Shown piece after piece: positions 19,216-28,607 of a DNA stretch of 64,000 nucleotides. Made by a program: the position numbers and the translations under genes. Position 1 is the first letter of the stretch; each line of letters opens with the position of its first letter. The notes below the pieces were generated by a model, which had not been told where the DNA came from, did not search any database, and saw only the letters and a list, made by a program, of their open reading frames with translations. The stretch comes from Hondaea fermentalgiana. Lineage: Eukaryota; Sar; Bigyra; Thraustochytrida; Thraustochytriidae. Where the stretch lies: the NCBI GenBank assembly GCA_014084085.1, contig NPFB01000031.1, positions 15,235 to 79,234 of the forward strand. Reading direction: 5' to 3'.

Positions 19216-19697
19216 CTTCACCCTAAAAAACTTTATAGGGCTATTGAAACGCTACGTCGCGCAGAACGATCGAGAGGACGGTCATCAAATGGTGTGCAGT
19301 GGGGATGAGCGAGCCCCCTGATTATACCCTTCCCTCCGCCCCCATTTTTTTTTTTTTTTTACCAGAAACAGTACCCCCCAAAAAAACATTCACTGTCAAC
19401 ATCGGGGCTTCGCATGCTAATCCGGCCCGACGTGACTTTTCTGCTCAGTGCGAATGAGATGAGGAGTTGCCCACGTGGTATGATCGAATGTGATGCGGAT
19501 AGCAGCTCCGCGTTCATGAAGTAATTAAACAAGCTAGACCACTGGTTGGTCAGGGCAATGGAGTTCAGGTCAAGTTCGAGACGGCAAGATCTAAAATCAA
19601 TCTGGATTGACCGAGGGGATAAAGAACAGGTAAAATCGGTGACGAGCAAACGAAAAAGAGTTCCGGATGAGCTTTCTCCTTCCCCTTATACCTCTTA
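19216..19697. other. Convergent intergenic region with poly(T) run
   Basis: Shared 3' flank of the double-RGS gene and the 2494-residue gene. It has a T-run at about 19345-19360. It encodes no recognisable product on either strand. Confidence 0.6.
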
Positions 19698-22600
19698 TTA
19701 GTCTACAAATACGTTTGCAAGCGCATGACCACAGCCGCTGCAAGTACGACCACCTTTTTGCTTGCTGGAGCAGTTCACACAACGAATCCAAGAATGTGGT
19801 CCCATGACGCGCAAGAGCCGCCGCGTCACCTCATTGAGAGGGTCTGAGGCAGGAAAAGCGTCTGCAATGTTGATGAGCACTTTGAGACCACGCTGCAAAA
19901 CGCGCCTGCTGTTTCGCTCGTGCTGATAGCAAAGAACGAACAAAGTACCCACAGCACCCTCGCACACGTCACGGGCGGTCGTCAGCTGTAATCCGTCCGA
20001 AGCATCACCGCTCGCGATCTCCTCGCGATCCCCACGTGTTGTTGAAGATGATGGGATGGTGTCCACCAAGGCTTCAAGTGTCCCAATGGCCACCTCGTGA
20101 ATATCGTGTGCACCGCACAAATCCTGATAAAAGTTCCCTCCATGCTGCATAATAATTCGCAAAGCCCAAAGCGCTCTCTGTGCTACTTGAAGAGCAACCG
20201 CGTCAGACCCTGCGGACGCTGCCGCTTGGACAAGCGCAGCAAGGGCCTTGTGTCCACCATGCTTGATAAGGTCTCGGCGCTTGGATTCGTGAGGCGAAGC
20301 TGCTTCAGCAGCAATTTGCTCGCAGGCCAGAACTTGCACACTCGAAAGCCCTTGAAGCAAGTTCGTCTGCCCCTCGTACTGCTCCTCTCCTCGCAGTAGA
20401 TCCACGAGCCCTTGAATGCCAAAACGCTCGCGCCGCGCCTCCAGCTCCTCGGCGCGGGACATATCAGCCATGACTTCCAAAATGCGGCTCGCGTGCCTCG
20501 CCGTCTCCACACAGTCGCTTGCGCATAGACCTGTCACGATCTCAACGCCACCGTGACGCAAGATGACCGTCTTGTGCACATCGTGCACAGCGAGATTCGT
20601 CAGCGCGAAGGCGGCAGTGCGCTGGGCGCCGCCTCTTGGGCCGCCGCAAATTCGCAGCAAGTGTGGAATTGCACCCAACAAGCCTGCCTGCATTGCCACA
20701 GCGTCATTGTACGCGGCTGTTCCAAGCGCACGTGCCACGTTCTCGTGCACCTTGCTCGGCTGCGATGCATCGGCCAAAAGATTCACACACGTTCGTGCAG
20801 CCTTGGTGTAGAGTCCAAAGCGTCGGCGGTTTCCTTCGTGATAGAACAGCGCGTTCGCCAAGGTCCCGCTCGCGCCGGCGCGGACGTGATCGTGAGCGTC
20901 ATTACAGAGACGAATGAGCTGCGGGAGCAGACGACCCACACGGTTTTGGTTACTTGCGTTCCATGCAAGATTGGCGAGCGCTGCAAGCGCTGCACCCCGA
21001 ACTCTTGTCTCTGGCGACTCGCACATCGTGAACAGGCTTTCCACAGCGCCATCTGAGCCCATCTGAGCTCGCATCGCGTCGTCTTGTGCAAGATTAGCAA
21101 TGATCGAGGCTGTTGCGGCCTGAACCTCCGTGCTCGGAGAAAGCATAAGATTCAGCAGTGGTCCCACACCAAATGCTGCAATCTTTTTACGAGCCTCGCG
21201 GGACACGGAGAAGTCGCTCAAATCGCGTGTTGCGTTTGTAAGAGCTTCCACCACATTAGCTTGGACACGATCAGCAACATCGCCGTCGGCAACGGCTACT
21301 GCCGGAAGCGCGCAGAGATTAACCAAAATGGAAAGGCCATCTTCTTCGCTGAGCTGTTCTGAAGCTCGCTGGTTCAATGACGTTGCGTTCACCAATACCA
21401 GTGTTGCACTTTCCAAGAGATCCACATTTGTCGAGTGACTGCAAATGTGAAGCATCGGGCGCACCCCCTTGACTTGCGCAAATTTGGCCTGGTTTTCCTC
21501 GTGCTCATACAACAAGTTGCAGATCGTGCTCAACGCATAGCGCCGCGTTTCGACCGCCTCAAATGACTCCTGTACGTTTGCTCCCGTTTCGCACAAGTCT
21601 CCAGGTGCAAACCCTGTGATTCTGTCTCTTTGCTTTCTTGGCGAGCTTCCATCGTTGTTGCGATCGAGGCCGTTCTCGTTATCACCACTGTCCTCGGGGA
21701 CATCGGCTTCGCTGTCGCTGGGAAGACTCCATCCCGCCGTGACAAGCCGAAGCAAAGTTGGCAGTGCGCGTCCGATGCGCTCTCGATTTTCCTCTTCGAG
21801 AGCAAGCAGGGCAAGCGTGCTTGTGGCCTTTTCTACCATGGCTGCGTCAGGGTTTTCGAGATGTTCGATAAAGGCCTCCACGCCAGATGTTTTGCCAAGG
21901 AGTCCGTCCCCAATGCGTCTCTGATTGGGCAAATTCATGCCGCAGTCTGCCTCTGCGACAGCGGTAGGAACGATTTCAATCACACGACCACCTTTTGCAA
22001 GACGCACAGTCGTACCCTGAACCGGAAGTTGTATTCCAACGTCTTCTGGTGCGCTTGAAATACCTTCACCTTGGTCCTGACCTGCCTCCTGCTCACCCCG
22101 CCGATGCTGCTGATGCTGCTGATCGAGTCGTTCACGGTTCCAGCGTAATGTCGCGACGACGGAAATACCGCGAACCCAACTGGCCCATGAATCTGTCGCA
22201 AGTCTGCTGAGTGCTCGCACGTCAACATGGCCATCCCAGGCCGCGGCGCTGAGTGCGCTGAGCGCGAGGCGCGTAATTTGAGGTCTCTGTGATCCCAGCA
22301 GCGCGTGCAAAACCTCGATGCCTGCATTTGCAGCGAGCCGCTCGTTGTGATGACGCGAGGTCCCGGCGAGACGCCCCACTGTCTCCGTAAAGAATAGGAA
22401 ACATGCGTCAAGGTTCGTGCCAAGTGTTCGCGCGGTCTCGTCTCGCTTCCACGTTTCCCAACGAAGCCAGCGCAGCTCTTGAGCATGTGACGCAGCCGCT
22501 CGGGCCGCCTCTTGCTCAGCAAAAACCAGAGCGTCCTGAAGCATCGAGACCTCATTCTTGAGCGAATTCACCCAATTGTCCAGACGAGCCGCATGCTGTG

Positions 22601-25600
22601 TCATTGCTTCAAGCTCCTGCCGAAGTTGGTCCTTTTCAGCCGCGAGCCGGCGCTCCTCGCGTGCTCGTTCTTCCTGGAAGATACGCATTTGTTCTCGCAG
22701 CTCGTAAATGTCTGCTTGCAGCGTCGCTATCCAGTGACGATTCGTTGTCAACGTTTCCTCGAGCTGGGCCACCTTTTCCTCAAGATGCACGCGCATGGCG
22801 AGGTAGTCCTCCTCGGTCATCTTGAGTTGCTCGATGGCAATGCGCTCAATCTCATCGTTTCGTCGCTTTTGCTCATCAAGCTCTGCGTGCAAGATGTCAA
22901 TACTTTTCTCCGAAGTCCTGGCCAGCGTTTCGAGTTCTGCCACGTACGCGGATTCGCGTGCAGCGGATCTCTTTTCGAGGGCGCAAAGACGTCCGTGCAA
23001 CGTGTCGTAGCGCTTTTGTGACTGCATGGCGATTTCTGCATACTGTGCAACCTTGTGCTTTGCCTCTCGCAATGTGAGATCTACTTCCGAGCGCAACCGT
23101 GACTTTTCCTGATCAGCGATCCAGCCGCCAGCAAGACCACGAACGATGCGCACATTTTCGGACACCCATGCATCTTCGCGCTGCCGAGCCAGGTCTCGCA
23201 GCGCTTGAAGCTTTTCGATTGCAGCACTTCCAAATGCGGCGCTACGAGACGATGGTTCGCTGACATTCACTTCGTTTACACCGAAAGGTGCACCCGTAGT
23301 ATTTTCGTCAAAGCCATCTTCGTCATCCATGCTCTTGTCTTCGTCCTCGCCGTCGTCGCCCGCGGCCACCAGCCTTCGTAGCGCCGCGCGCTCTGCAACA
23401 GCCTCGCGTGCTGCACGGAGTCTAAAGCAGTCGTCTTGCAGATGTCGAGCCCGTTCTGCAAGGTTCTGGTCAACAAGGGCCATTTCATTCGCCCATTGCT
23501 CCATTGCCCATGCGAGACCCTTTGAAACCTCTTTTTCCAAAAAGAGAAGGTGATTCTGGGCCACAGAGACGTCGAGCTCGTTTTCAGCAAGATTGATTTG
23601 CGCTTTGGCGAATTCGAGACGTGCACGAAGAACTTCTTGATGCTCGACGTTGCGCAAAAGTGCCTGAGCATTTTTTTCGGCCTCAGTGTCGAGCTTTGAT
23701 TTGACTTCTGCCATTGCATCGAGAATCTCACGCTGCTGCTTACTTCGGGCACTCAAGAGTGAGACCTCCTCCTCCCAAAAGCTTAGACGTGCCTTTTCGC
23801 GAGCCGCGACTGCGGCACATGTTGCCACAAGCTTACTTTTGGCTTGCTGTTCTGCTTCCCACATGTGCGCATCCTCAATGAGGGCTTCGAGCTCCACCTC
23901 AGCAGCTTCGAAATCCTGCTTGGCTTGTAAAGCGCGTTCGTGATCTGCCTTTGCCTCCTCCTTAGCGCGCAAAAGAGGATTCAGACCCGCCTTGTGCTCT
24001 GATACTTTTGCAGTCAGCATCTCCATCTTGCTCACAAGTCCTTGCTTGAGGTTTTCATCTTCGGTGGATCCGATTTCTCGCTGCAACGATGCCTGTTCTT
24101 CTTCAAGTGCCTTGACTCGAGCGGCATGCTTCTCAAAGGCTGCGACCTGAAACGAGAACGTTTGCGATCTTTTTTGTTCCACGTCCGCTAGCTCTACCTT
24201 TTGTTTTTCAAGCTGTGTATAAAGCATACTCCAATCAACTTGACGCCGGTGCCGAGCCGAGTGCACGATTGCGTTGTCCTCTGCAGTTGATGTTCGGAAC
24301 GCTTCTTGTTCAGCAAAAGTCAGCGTGTGGATATTCCCCTCCGCGCTCTTCTTCTCCTCCTCTTGCTGCTGCTGCTGCTGCTCCTGTTCAGCCTCTTCGT
24401 GAATGTTTTGGTCGTCAACAGGGGATTCATGATTTGCATTGTCCACTGCATCGGCTGATTTCTTCTCCACTTCAACTTTTTCGACGTCCGCGGCAAAAAT
24501 CTCGCTATTTGCAATATGTTTGTCATTTGCAAGGTTGGTTGCATGTTCCGATTCGAGAGCTTCTTCCCCGCAAAGCAATCTCCAAGGTCGCGCGTCAAGC
24601 TTTGTTGTCAGCGAGGCTTTGCTATCTGCAGCGGTAAACTTGATACGTGCAGCCTCAATGGTCGCGTCGAGTCCGCGTATGGCTTCATCATGCTGTGTGT
24701 GTGCTGCCGCAAGGCGCTCTTCAGCCTTGGCAAGCGCAGCATTGACGCGCTCCTTTTTACTGTGAACCTCTTCTTCCTCGGCCGTACACAAGTCTTGGAG
24801 CTGATCCAGTGAGTGCTCACGCGAAACAGCGGAAGCGTAAATGCGGCGAAGCTCGCTTCGTTGGGCTGCTGAAAAGTACGGCTCTACGACATCGTGGGAG
24901 CTCTCCTGCAGACTTCGGAGATTTCGGATCTCCGGATCCTCTGGCGTTGCCTCCTCTTCTTCAACCTCCGAGGTATCGTCATCATCATCTCCTCCACTTT
25001 CGCTGCTGGAAGCCGCCTCTGCGTCGTTATCTCCTGCAAAGTCACCATTGCTCGCGGATTTGGAGTTCTCCAGGTTCTGCGACTTGACATCTTCTTGGCT
25101 TGGAGTTTCCAGTGCCGACTCAGCACTTTCTTCGCCACTTACTTGCGAGCTCATCTCTGATGCCGCTGATGCGGACGCTTCCGATGACGATGCTTGAGAT
25201 TCGACCTGCGAATCTGACTTTGCACTTGCGGATTCGTCGTTGGACATGTCAGCTGCGCTCTCACTTTCACCATTCTCTTCTGCATCGTCCTCGTCGTCGT
25301 CTTCCACAGAACTTGGATCTTCTTCTTCGTCTTCTGCTTCTTCTTCTTCGTGATCCTCCTCACTGGTAGCTTCACTGTCTTGCTGTGCATGAACGATACG
25401 CTGGATCGCAGCTGAGATCTCTCGAGCGACCACCGCGCGAGCATTCTGCTCAATGCGCGATTCCGGCGGGCGAAGAGATAGCTTGCGTACCTCCACGCAC
25501 ATATCACAAAATTGATCTATATCAAAGGGCATCGAGAGATCATCGTCAACGTCCACTTCCTTCCAAGCGAGTACAAGATACTCCTTTCTTCGCATGGCTT

Positions 25601-27182
25601 GCAGCGTATCCGTCGTTTCGAGCAGAAAGGACACCTCCGTCGATGTCAAGATTGCCCGCCAAAGAGCAACCAGCTGAATTTCACCTTGATTCCTGTCATC
25701 TACGAGCTTGAAGAGCTTTTGCGCGTCTGCGCGAAGTCTTGTTTCCTCTGGAGTCTCGATTGGCCGGCCAAGACGCTCTCGCAGCGCAAGGCTAGCTCGT
25801 CGATCAGCCGCCTCGAGACGACCATCCATGCGCCCGATAGCACTACGAGGACGCTTAGGTTTACCTGAGCGCTGCAGCATGTCATCATAGCGCGTCAAAT
25901 CTGTCTGTGTGGCCTGTGTCTTTTGCTTGTAGAAATCTTCTTCCACGACTGCCATGCAATAGGAGAGTGCCACCCAGATGGGAGGCTGGTCACTGCCTCC
26001 GGCCCAGCGCACCTCTGCGTGCGCAGATGCTTCGTCCATCGCCGTCACGACAGCCAGCTGATAGCAAGCAGACGCTTCGTCCCACGCCTGTACCCGTGAT
26101 CCAATTCGAATACGCTCCTGGGCTGATTCCTGGCGCTCTGCAGCTTCCCGATGGCGAATGGGCAAAACGAATTTACGTAGTAGCGATGGCGGAGGGACAC
26201 CATCGGGCCAAATTTCAGCAAGTTCTTGCATAGTCTCGTCAAAATGCAATTTGGCAAGGGCGAGCTCTGCCTCGAGCGAGGCAATCGTGTTGGCGTCTTG
26301 TTGTCTTGCACGCTCGATCTCGATGCGCATACGCTCCTCAGCCGCGGCAATGTATTCTTCTAAACCTACAATCGTTGCATCTCGCTCCGCTACGGTTGCC
26401 TTTAGCTCCCCGATCTCTTCATCTCGCAGTCGAAGAAGTTCGCGCCATTCGTCGTTCTCGCGCTTCCGCTCGACCTTTTCCTTGGTCAAGTCTTGCGAGA
26501 CGTCTTTTAGTTCAGCACGAAGACGGGCGACGAGATCTTGATGAGCATCAAATTCGTCGATAGCCTCCTGTACGCTCGTGTTCACCACCGTAGGGACGAC
26601 GGGCTCGTCACCGAGCCGGAGACGTCGCATACATTGAGCAGCAAGAGCTGGGTCACGCTCACGAATGGCGCGAGCAGTTTTCTCGATCATTTCCACGCGT
26701 TCCGTCACAAGCTGAGTGGCCACGTCTTCAAGCTGCATCTCTGCACGCCTTGTAGCTTCCTGGGCTTCACTGCATCGAAGATCTGCAGCCCGAACGGCCT
26801 CGCCCAGCTCCTTCTTCGCCTGACGAGATTCGGCTTTCATCTTGCTAATATCCGTCTTCATGGCCGTCTCGCGCAGCGCCACCTTTTTCTGGTCCGCAGC
26901 ATTTTTTTTCTCGCGCTTTTCTAGCCTTGCAATCTGCGCCTCGAGAGCAGCAACGCGTGAGCCATCTTCGCCGGTGGACTGCCCATTGTTGGCGGGCGCC
27001 ACGGGAGGGAAATTCCACATTGTCTCTCCTGTGGCATCCTGCACAAAGTAGGAGTACCCGCTTTCATCCACGGCATGCGACCATCCGATGGGGCATCCTT
27101 CTTCAAGTTTGCTGCGAAGATCATCGACGAGAAGCTGCAAGCTTGCGTTTTCCCCGTCGGCGGTGCCCGCCTCGTCAGCCAT
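19698..27182 (-). CDS. Giant WW / coiled-coil / armadillo-repeat protein
   Basis: A 2494-residue scaffold-like protein with no identified orthologue. Domain order: a WW domain at 30-60 (Trp34, Trp56, YFVQDATGETMWNFPP) that would bind proline-rich ligands; coiled coil at about 70-330; a segment at about 480-570 with EF-hand-like helix-loop-helix character (KLFKLVDDRNQGEI, WKEVDVDDDLSMP); a Glu/Ser/Asp-rich disordered stretch at about 600-760; long coiled coils at about 800-1600 with a short Gln run; armadillo-type helical repeats at about 1610-2430 (for example SIIANLAQDDAMRAQMGSDG, AALAALANLAWNASNQNRVG); and a C-terminal CxxC-x10-CxxC motif that could bind zinc. The single reading frame is 7.5 kb and starts at the first ATG. 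There are no membrane segments. The architecture suggests a cytoskeletal or flagellar scaffold; that is inference. Confidence 0.85.
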   Translation of the reverse strand: MADEAGTADGENASLQLLVDDLRSKLEEGCPIGWSHAVDESGYSYFVQDATGETMWNFPPVAPANNGQSTGEDGSRVAALEAQIARLEKREKKNAADQKKVALRETAMKTDISKMKAESRQAKKELGEAVRAADLRCSEAQEATRRAEMQLEDVATQLVTERVEMIEKTARAIRERDPALAAQCMRRLRLGDEPVVPTVVNTSVQEAIDEFDAHQDLVARLRAELKDVSQDLTKEKVERKRENDEWRELLRLRDEEIGELKATVAERDATIVGLEEYIAAAEERMRIEIERARQQDANTIASLEAELALAKLHFDETMQELAEIWPDGVPPPSLLRKFVLPIRHREAAERQESAQERIRIGSRVQAWDEASACYQLAVVTAMDEASAHAEVRWAGGSDQPPIWVALSYCMAVVEEDFYKQKTQATQTDLTRYDDMLQRSGKPKRPRSAIGRMDGRLEAADRRASLALRERLGRPIETPEETRLRADAQKLFKLVDDRNQGEIQLVALWRAILTSTEVSFLLETTDTLQAMRRKEYLVLAWKEVDVDDDLSMPFDIDQFCDMCVEVRKLSLRPPESRIEQNARAVVAREISAAIQRIVHAQQDSEATSEEDHEEEEAEDEEEDPSSVEDDDEDDAEENGESESAADMSNDESASAKSDSQVESQASSSEASASAASEMSSQVSGEESAESALETPSQEDVKSQNLENSKSASNGDFAGDNDAEAASSSESGGDDDDDTSEVEEEEATPEDPEIRNLRSLQESSHDVVEPYFSAAQRSELRRIYASAVSREHSLDQLQDLCTAEEEEVHSKKERVNAALAKAEERLAAAHTQHDEAIRGLDATIEAARIKFTAADSKASLTTKLDARPWRLLCGEEALESEHATNLANDKHIANSEIFAADVEKVEVEKKSADAVDNANHESPVDDQNIHEEAEQEQQQQQQEEEKKSAEGNIHTLTFAEQEAFRTSTAEDNAIVHSARHRRQVDWSMLYTQLEKQKVELADVEQKRSQTFSFQVAAFEKHAARVKALEEEQASLQREIGSTEDENLKQGLVSKMEMLTAKVSEHKAGLNPLLRAKEEAKADHERALQAKQDFEAAEVELEALIEDAHMWEAEQQAKSKLVATCAAVAAREKARLSFWEEEVSLLSARSKQQREILDAMAEVKSKLDTEAEKNAQALLRNVEHQEVLRARLEFAKAQINLAENELDVSVAQNHLLFLEKEVSKGLAWAMEQWANEMALVDQNLAERARHLQDDCFRLRAAREAVAERAALRRLVAAGDDGEDEDKSMDDEDGFDENTTGAPFGVNEVNVSEPSSRSAAFGSAAIEKLQALRDLARQREDAWVSENVRIVRGLAGGWIADQEKSRLRSEVDLTLREAKHKVAQYAEIAMQSQKRYDTLHGRLCALEKRSAARESAYVAELETLARTSEKSIDILHAELDEQKRRNDEIERIAIEQLKMTEEDYLAMRVHLEEKVAQLEETLTTNRHWIATLQADIYELREQMRIFQEERAREERRLAAEKDQLRQELEAMTQHAARLDNWVNSLKNEVSMLQDALVFAEQEAARAAASHAQELRWLRWETWKRDETARTLGTNLDACFLFFTETVGRLAGTSRHHNERLAANAGIEVLHALLGSQRPQITRLALSALSAAAWDGHVDVRALSRLATDSWASWVRGISVVATLRWNRERLDQQHQQHRRGEQEAGQDQGEGISSAPEDVGIQLPVQGTTVRLAKGGRVIEIVPTAVAEADCGMNLPNQRRIGDGLLGKTSGVEAFIEHLENPDAAMVEKATSTLALLALEEENRERIGRALPTLLRLVTAGWSLPSDSEADVPEDSGDNENGLDRNNDGSSPRKQRDRITGFAPGDLCETGANVQESFEAVETRRYALSTICNLLYEHEENQAKFAQVKGVRPMLHICSHSTNVDLLESATLVLVNATSLNQRASEQLSEEDGLSILVNLCALPAVAVADGDVADRVQANVVEALTNATRDLSDFSVSREARKKIAAFGVGPLLNLMLSPSTEVQAATASIIANLAQDDAMRAQMGSDGAVESLFTMCESPETRVRGAALAALANLAWNASNQNRVGRLLPQLIRLCNDAHDHVRAGASGTLANALFYHEGNRRRFGLYTKAARTCVNLLADASQPSKVHENVARALGTAAYNDAVAMQAGLLGAIPHLLRICGGPRGGAQRTAAFALTNLAVHDVHKTVILRHGGVEIVTGLCASDCVETARHASRILEVMADMSRAEELEARRERFGIQGLVDLLRGEEQYEGQTNLLQGLSSVQVLACEQIAAEAASPHESKRRDLIKHGGHKALAALVQAAASAGSDAVALQVAQRALWALRIIMQHGGNFYQDLCGAHDIHEVAIGTLEALVDTIPSSSTTRGDREEIASGDASDGLQLTTARDVCEGAVGTLFVLCYQHERNSRRVLQRGLKVLINIADAFPASDPLNEVTRRLLRVMGPHSWIRCVNCSSKQKGGRTCSGCGHALANVFVD

Positions 27183-27366
27183 GTGCTTTCACGCAGGTCT
27201 TGATTTGAGCAAGAGCGGGGAAGAGAGCCCGCCCTCGCCCCTGTGAAACGCGCAGCGCGCGAGGCTGGCCACCGCCGGCGCTCTTGATCCCGTCCTCCAG
27301 TCTCGCCCTTCGCGGGCCTGAGAGTACCGGCGCCACCTTCGATGGATGACTCTGGAGCAGCGCAGC

Positions 27367-27419
27367 TCTTCTTCTTCTTCTTCTTCTTCTTCTTCTTCTT
27401 CTTCTTCTTCTTCTTCTTC
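27367..27419. repeat. (TTC)n trinucleotide array
   Basis: About seventeen perfect TTC units, purine-only on the other strand, about 185 bases upstream of the WW/ARM gene start. Such polypurine-polypyrimidine tracts can form triplex DNA; that is general knowledge and was not tested here. Confidence 0.95.
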
Positions 27420-27570
27420 GCCGCCGCCGCCGCTCTCATGTCACCTAGTTCGCGACAAGAACAGAAAGTACACACCCAAAGTGTGTACTCACCGTCAGTT
27501 CGCACATAATACACACCGTTTGGGGACCGTTTGTCCGTTACGAAATAGCTGAGGCCTGAGGCCACGGTCG

Positions 27571-27593
27571 CTGAGCTGAGCTGAGCTGAGCTG
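27571..27593. repeat. (CTGAG)n pentanucleotide array
   Basis: Four CTGAG units plus a partial unit inside the divergent promoter region. Confidence 0.9.
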
Positions 27594-28450
27594 CTGAGCG
27601 GCGGCCTATCGGCCTGCCTGCCTGAACCACCTGCAGCTGCAGCTGCTGATCCTGAGCGATCTGCTACGCTGGGAGGTCTGAGCCCCGACTGAGCCGCTGG
27701 AGACTGAGCCTGAATATGCTCCAATTCACGGTGCGAGAGCGGAGCCGGGACCCCAGGAAGAAAAGGGGGGAACGAGAAGGGTGATGGCAATGCGGATACG
27801 GGCGCCGCGGATCCGGACAAGGGATATCAAATTCAAGCCGACGACTCTCGACCAACAAAAAGAAAGCAATCGAGTCGTCAGACATACATATGCACGTGAC
27901 AGCGAGGGGGCACCATCGTTCGAATTCGATGCGTCCCTGAACCCAGCTAGTAGGCCTAGCTGTGTTTGGCTTTCTCTTTCCAAAGGCCGTCCGTAATTCA
28001 GGTGCAACCCATCCGGTCTTCACCTTCTTCACAGAGGCACAAAAAGAAAGCACGACCGAATTTTGAAAAGAAAAAAAATCCGTTGAGCAAAATGGGTGTG
28101 GAGTCCAAAAAGCTCGCCCCGGAGCCGTGGTCAGATATCGTCGCGTTCATAAAAAGAAACGTGCTTCTACTCCACGATTCTTCTGCGTAGCGAACAGAGA
28201 TGAGAAGCCGCGCTGCACTACGTGGTAGCGTATTGACAGTTTGATTGAGATATTGATTGATCGAAGGTCCAGTTTTCATTCTTTTGACAAAGTCGTGTAC
28301 TTTTTTGGCTCTTGGACAATAGGAGCGCTCCGTGCGATCATCCTTCAGGTCGGTCGCTCCTTTTACTCTCTTTTTCCAAGATTGGCCAAGGCGTTGCAGC
28401 GCGGCGTCGCACACAAAGACCTCGTGCATCCAAAGGGATCAACGTCGCGT

Positions 28451-28540
28451 CGGCGTCCACGCGCAAGCTGCGCAGCGGCGTCCACGCCCAAGCTGCGTGG
28501 CGCGGCGCGGCGCAGCGCAGCGCGGCGCAGCGTGGTGACG
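28451..28540. repeat. 25-bp direct repeat followed by GCGGC/GCAGC array
   Basis: Two copies of a 25-bp unit (CGGCGTCCACGC..AAGCTGCG) start at 28451 and 28476. They run directly into a 5-bp array of GCGGC and GCAGC units that ends about 75 bases before the adenylyl cyclase start codon. Confidence 0.85.
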
Positions 28541-28607
28541 TGAAGCGTAGTGAAGCGAAGTACGCATAACTCGGAGCAGAGCAACGAGTGTCTATTGAAG
28601 AGCGACA

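Larger units (their letters stand above)
27183..28607. other. Divergent promoter region, WW/ARM protein / adenylyl cyclase
   Basis: 1.4 kb between diverging start codons, with four distinct repeat blocks: a (TTC)n tract, a (CTGAG)n array, a 25-bp direct repeat and a GCGGC/GCAGC array. No gene is supported; frames on both strands through the TTC tract are homopolymeric (Ser, Lys). Confidence 0.65.
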
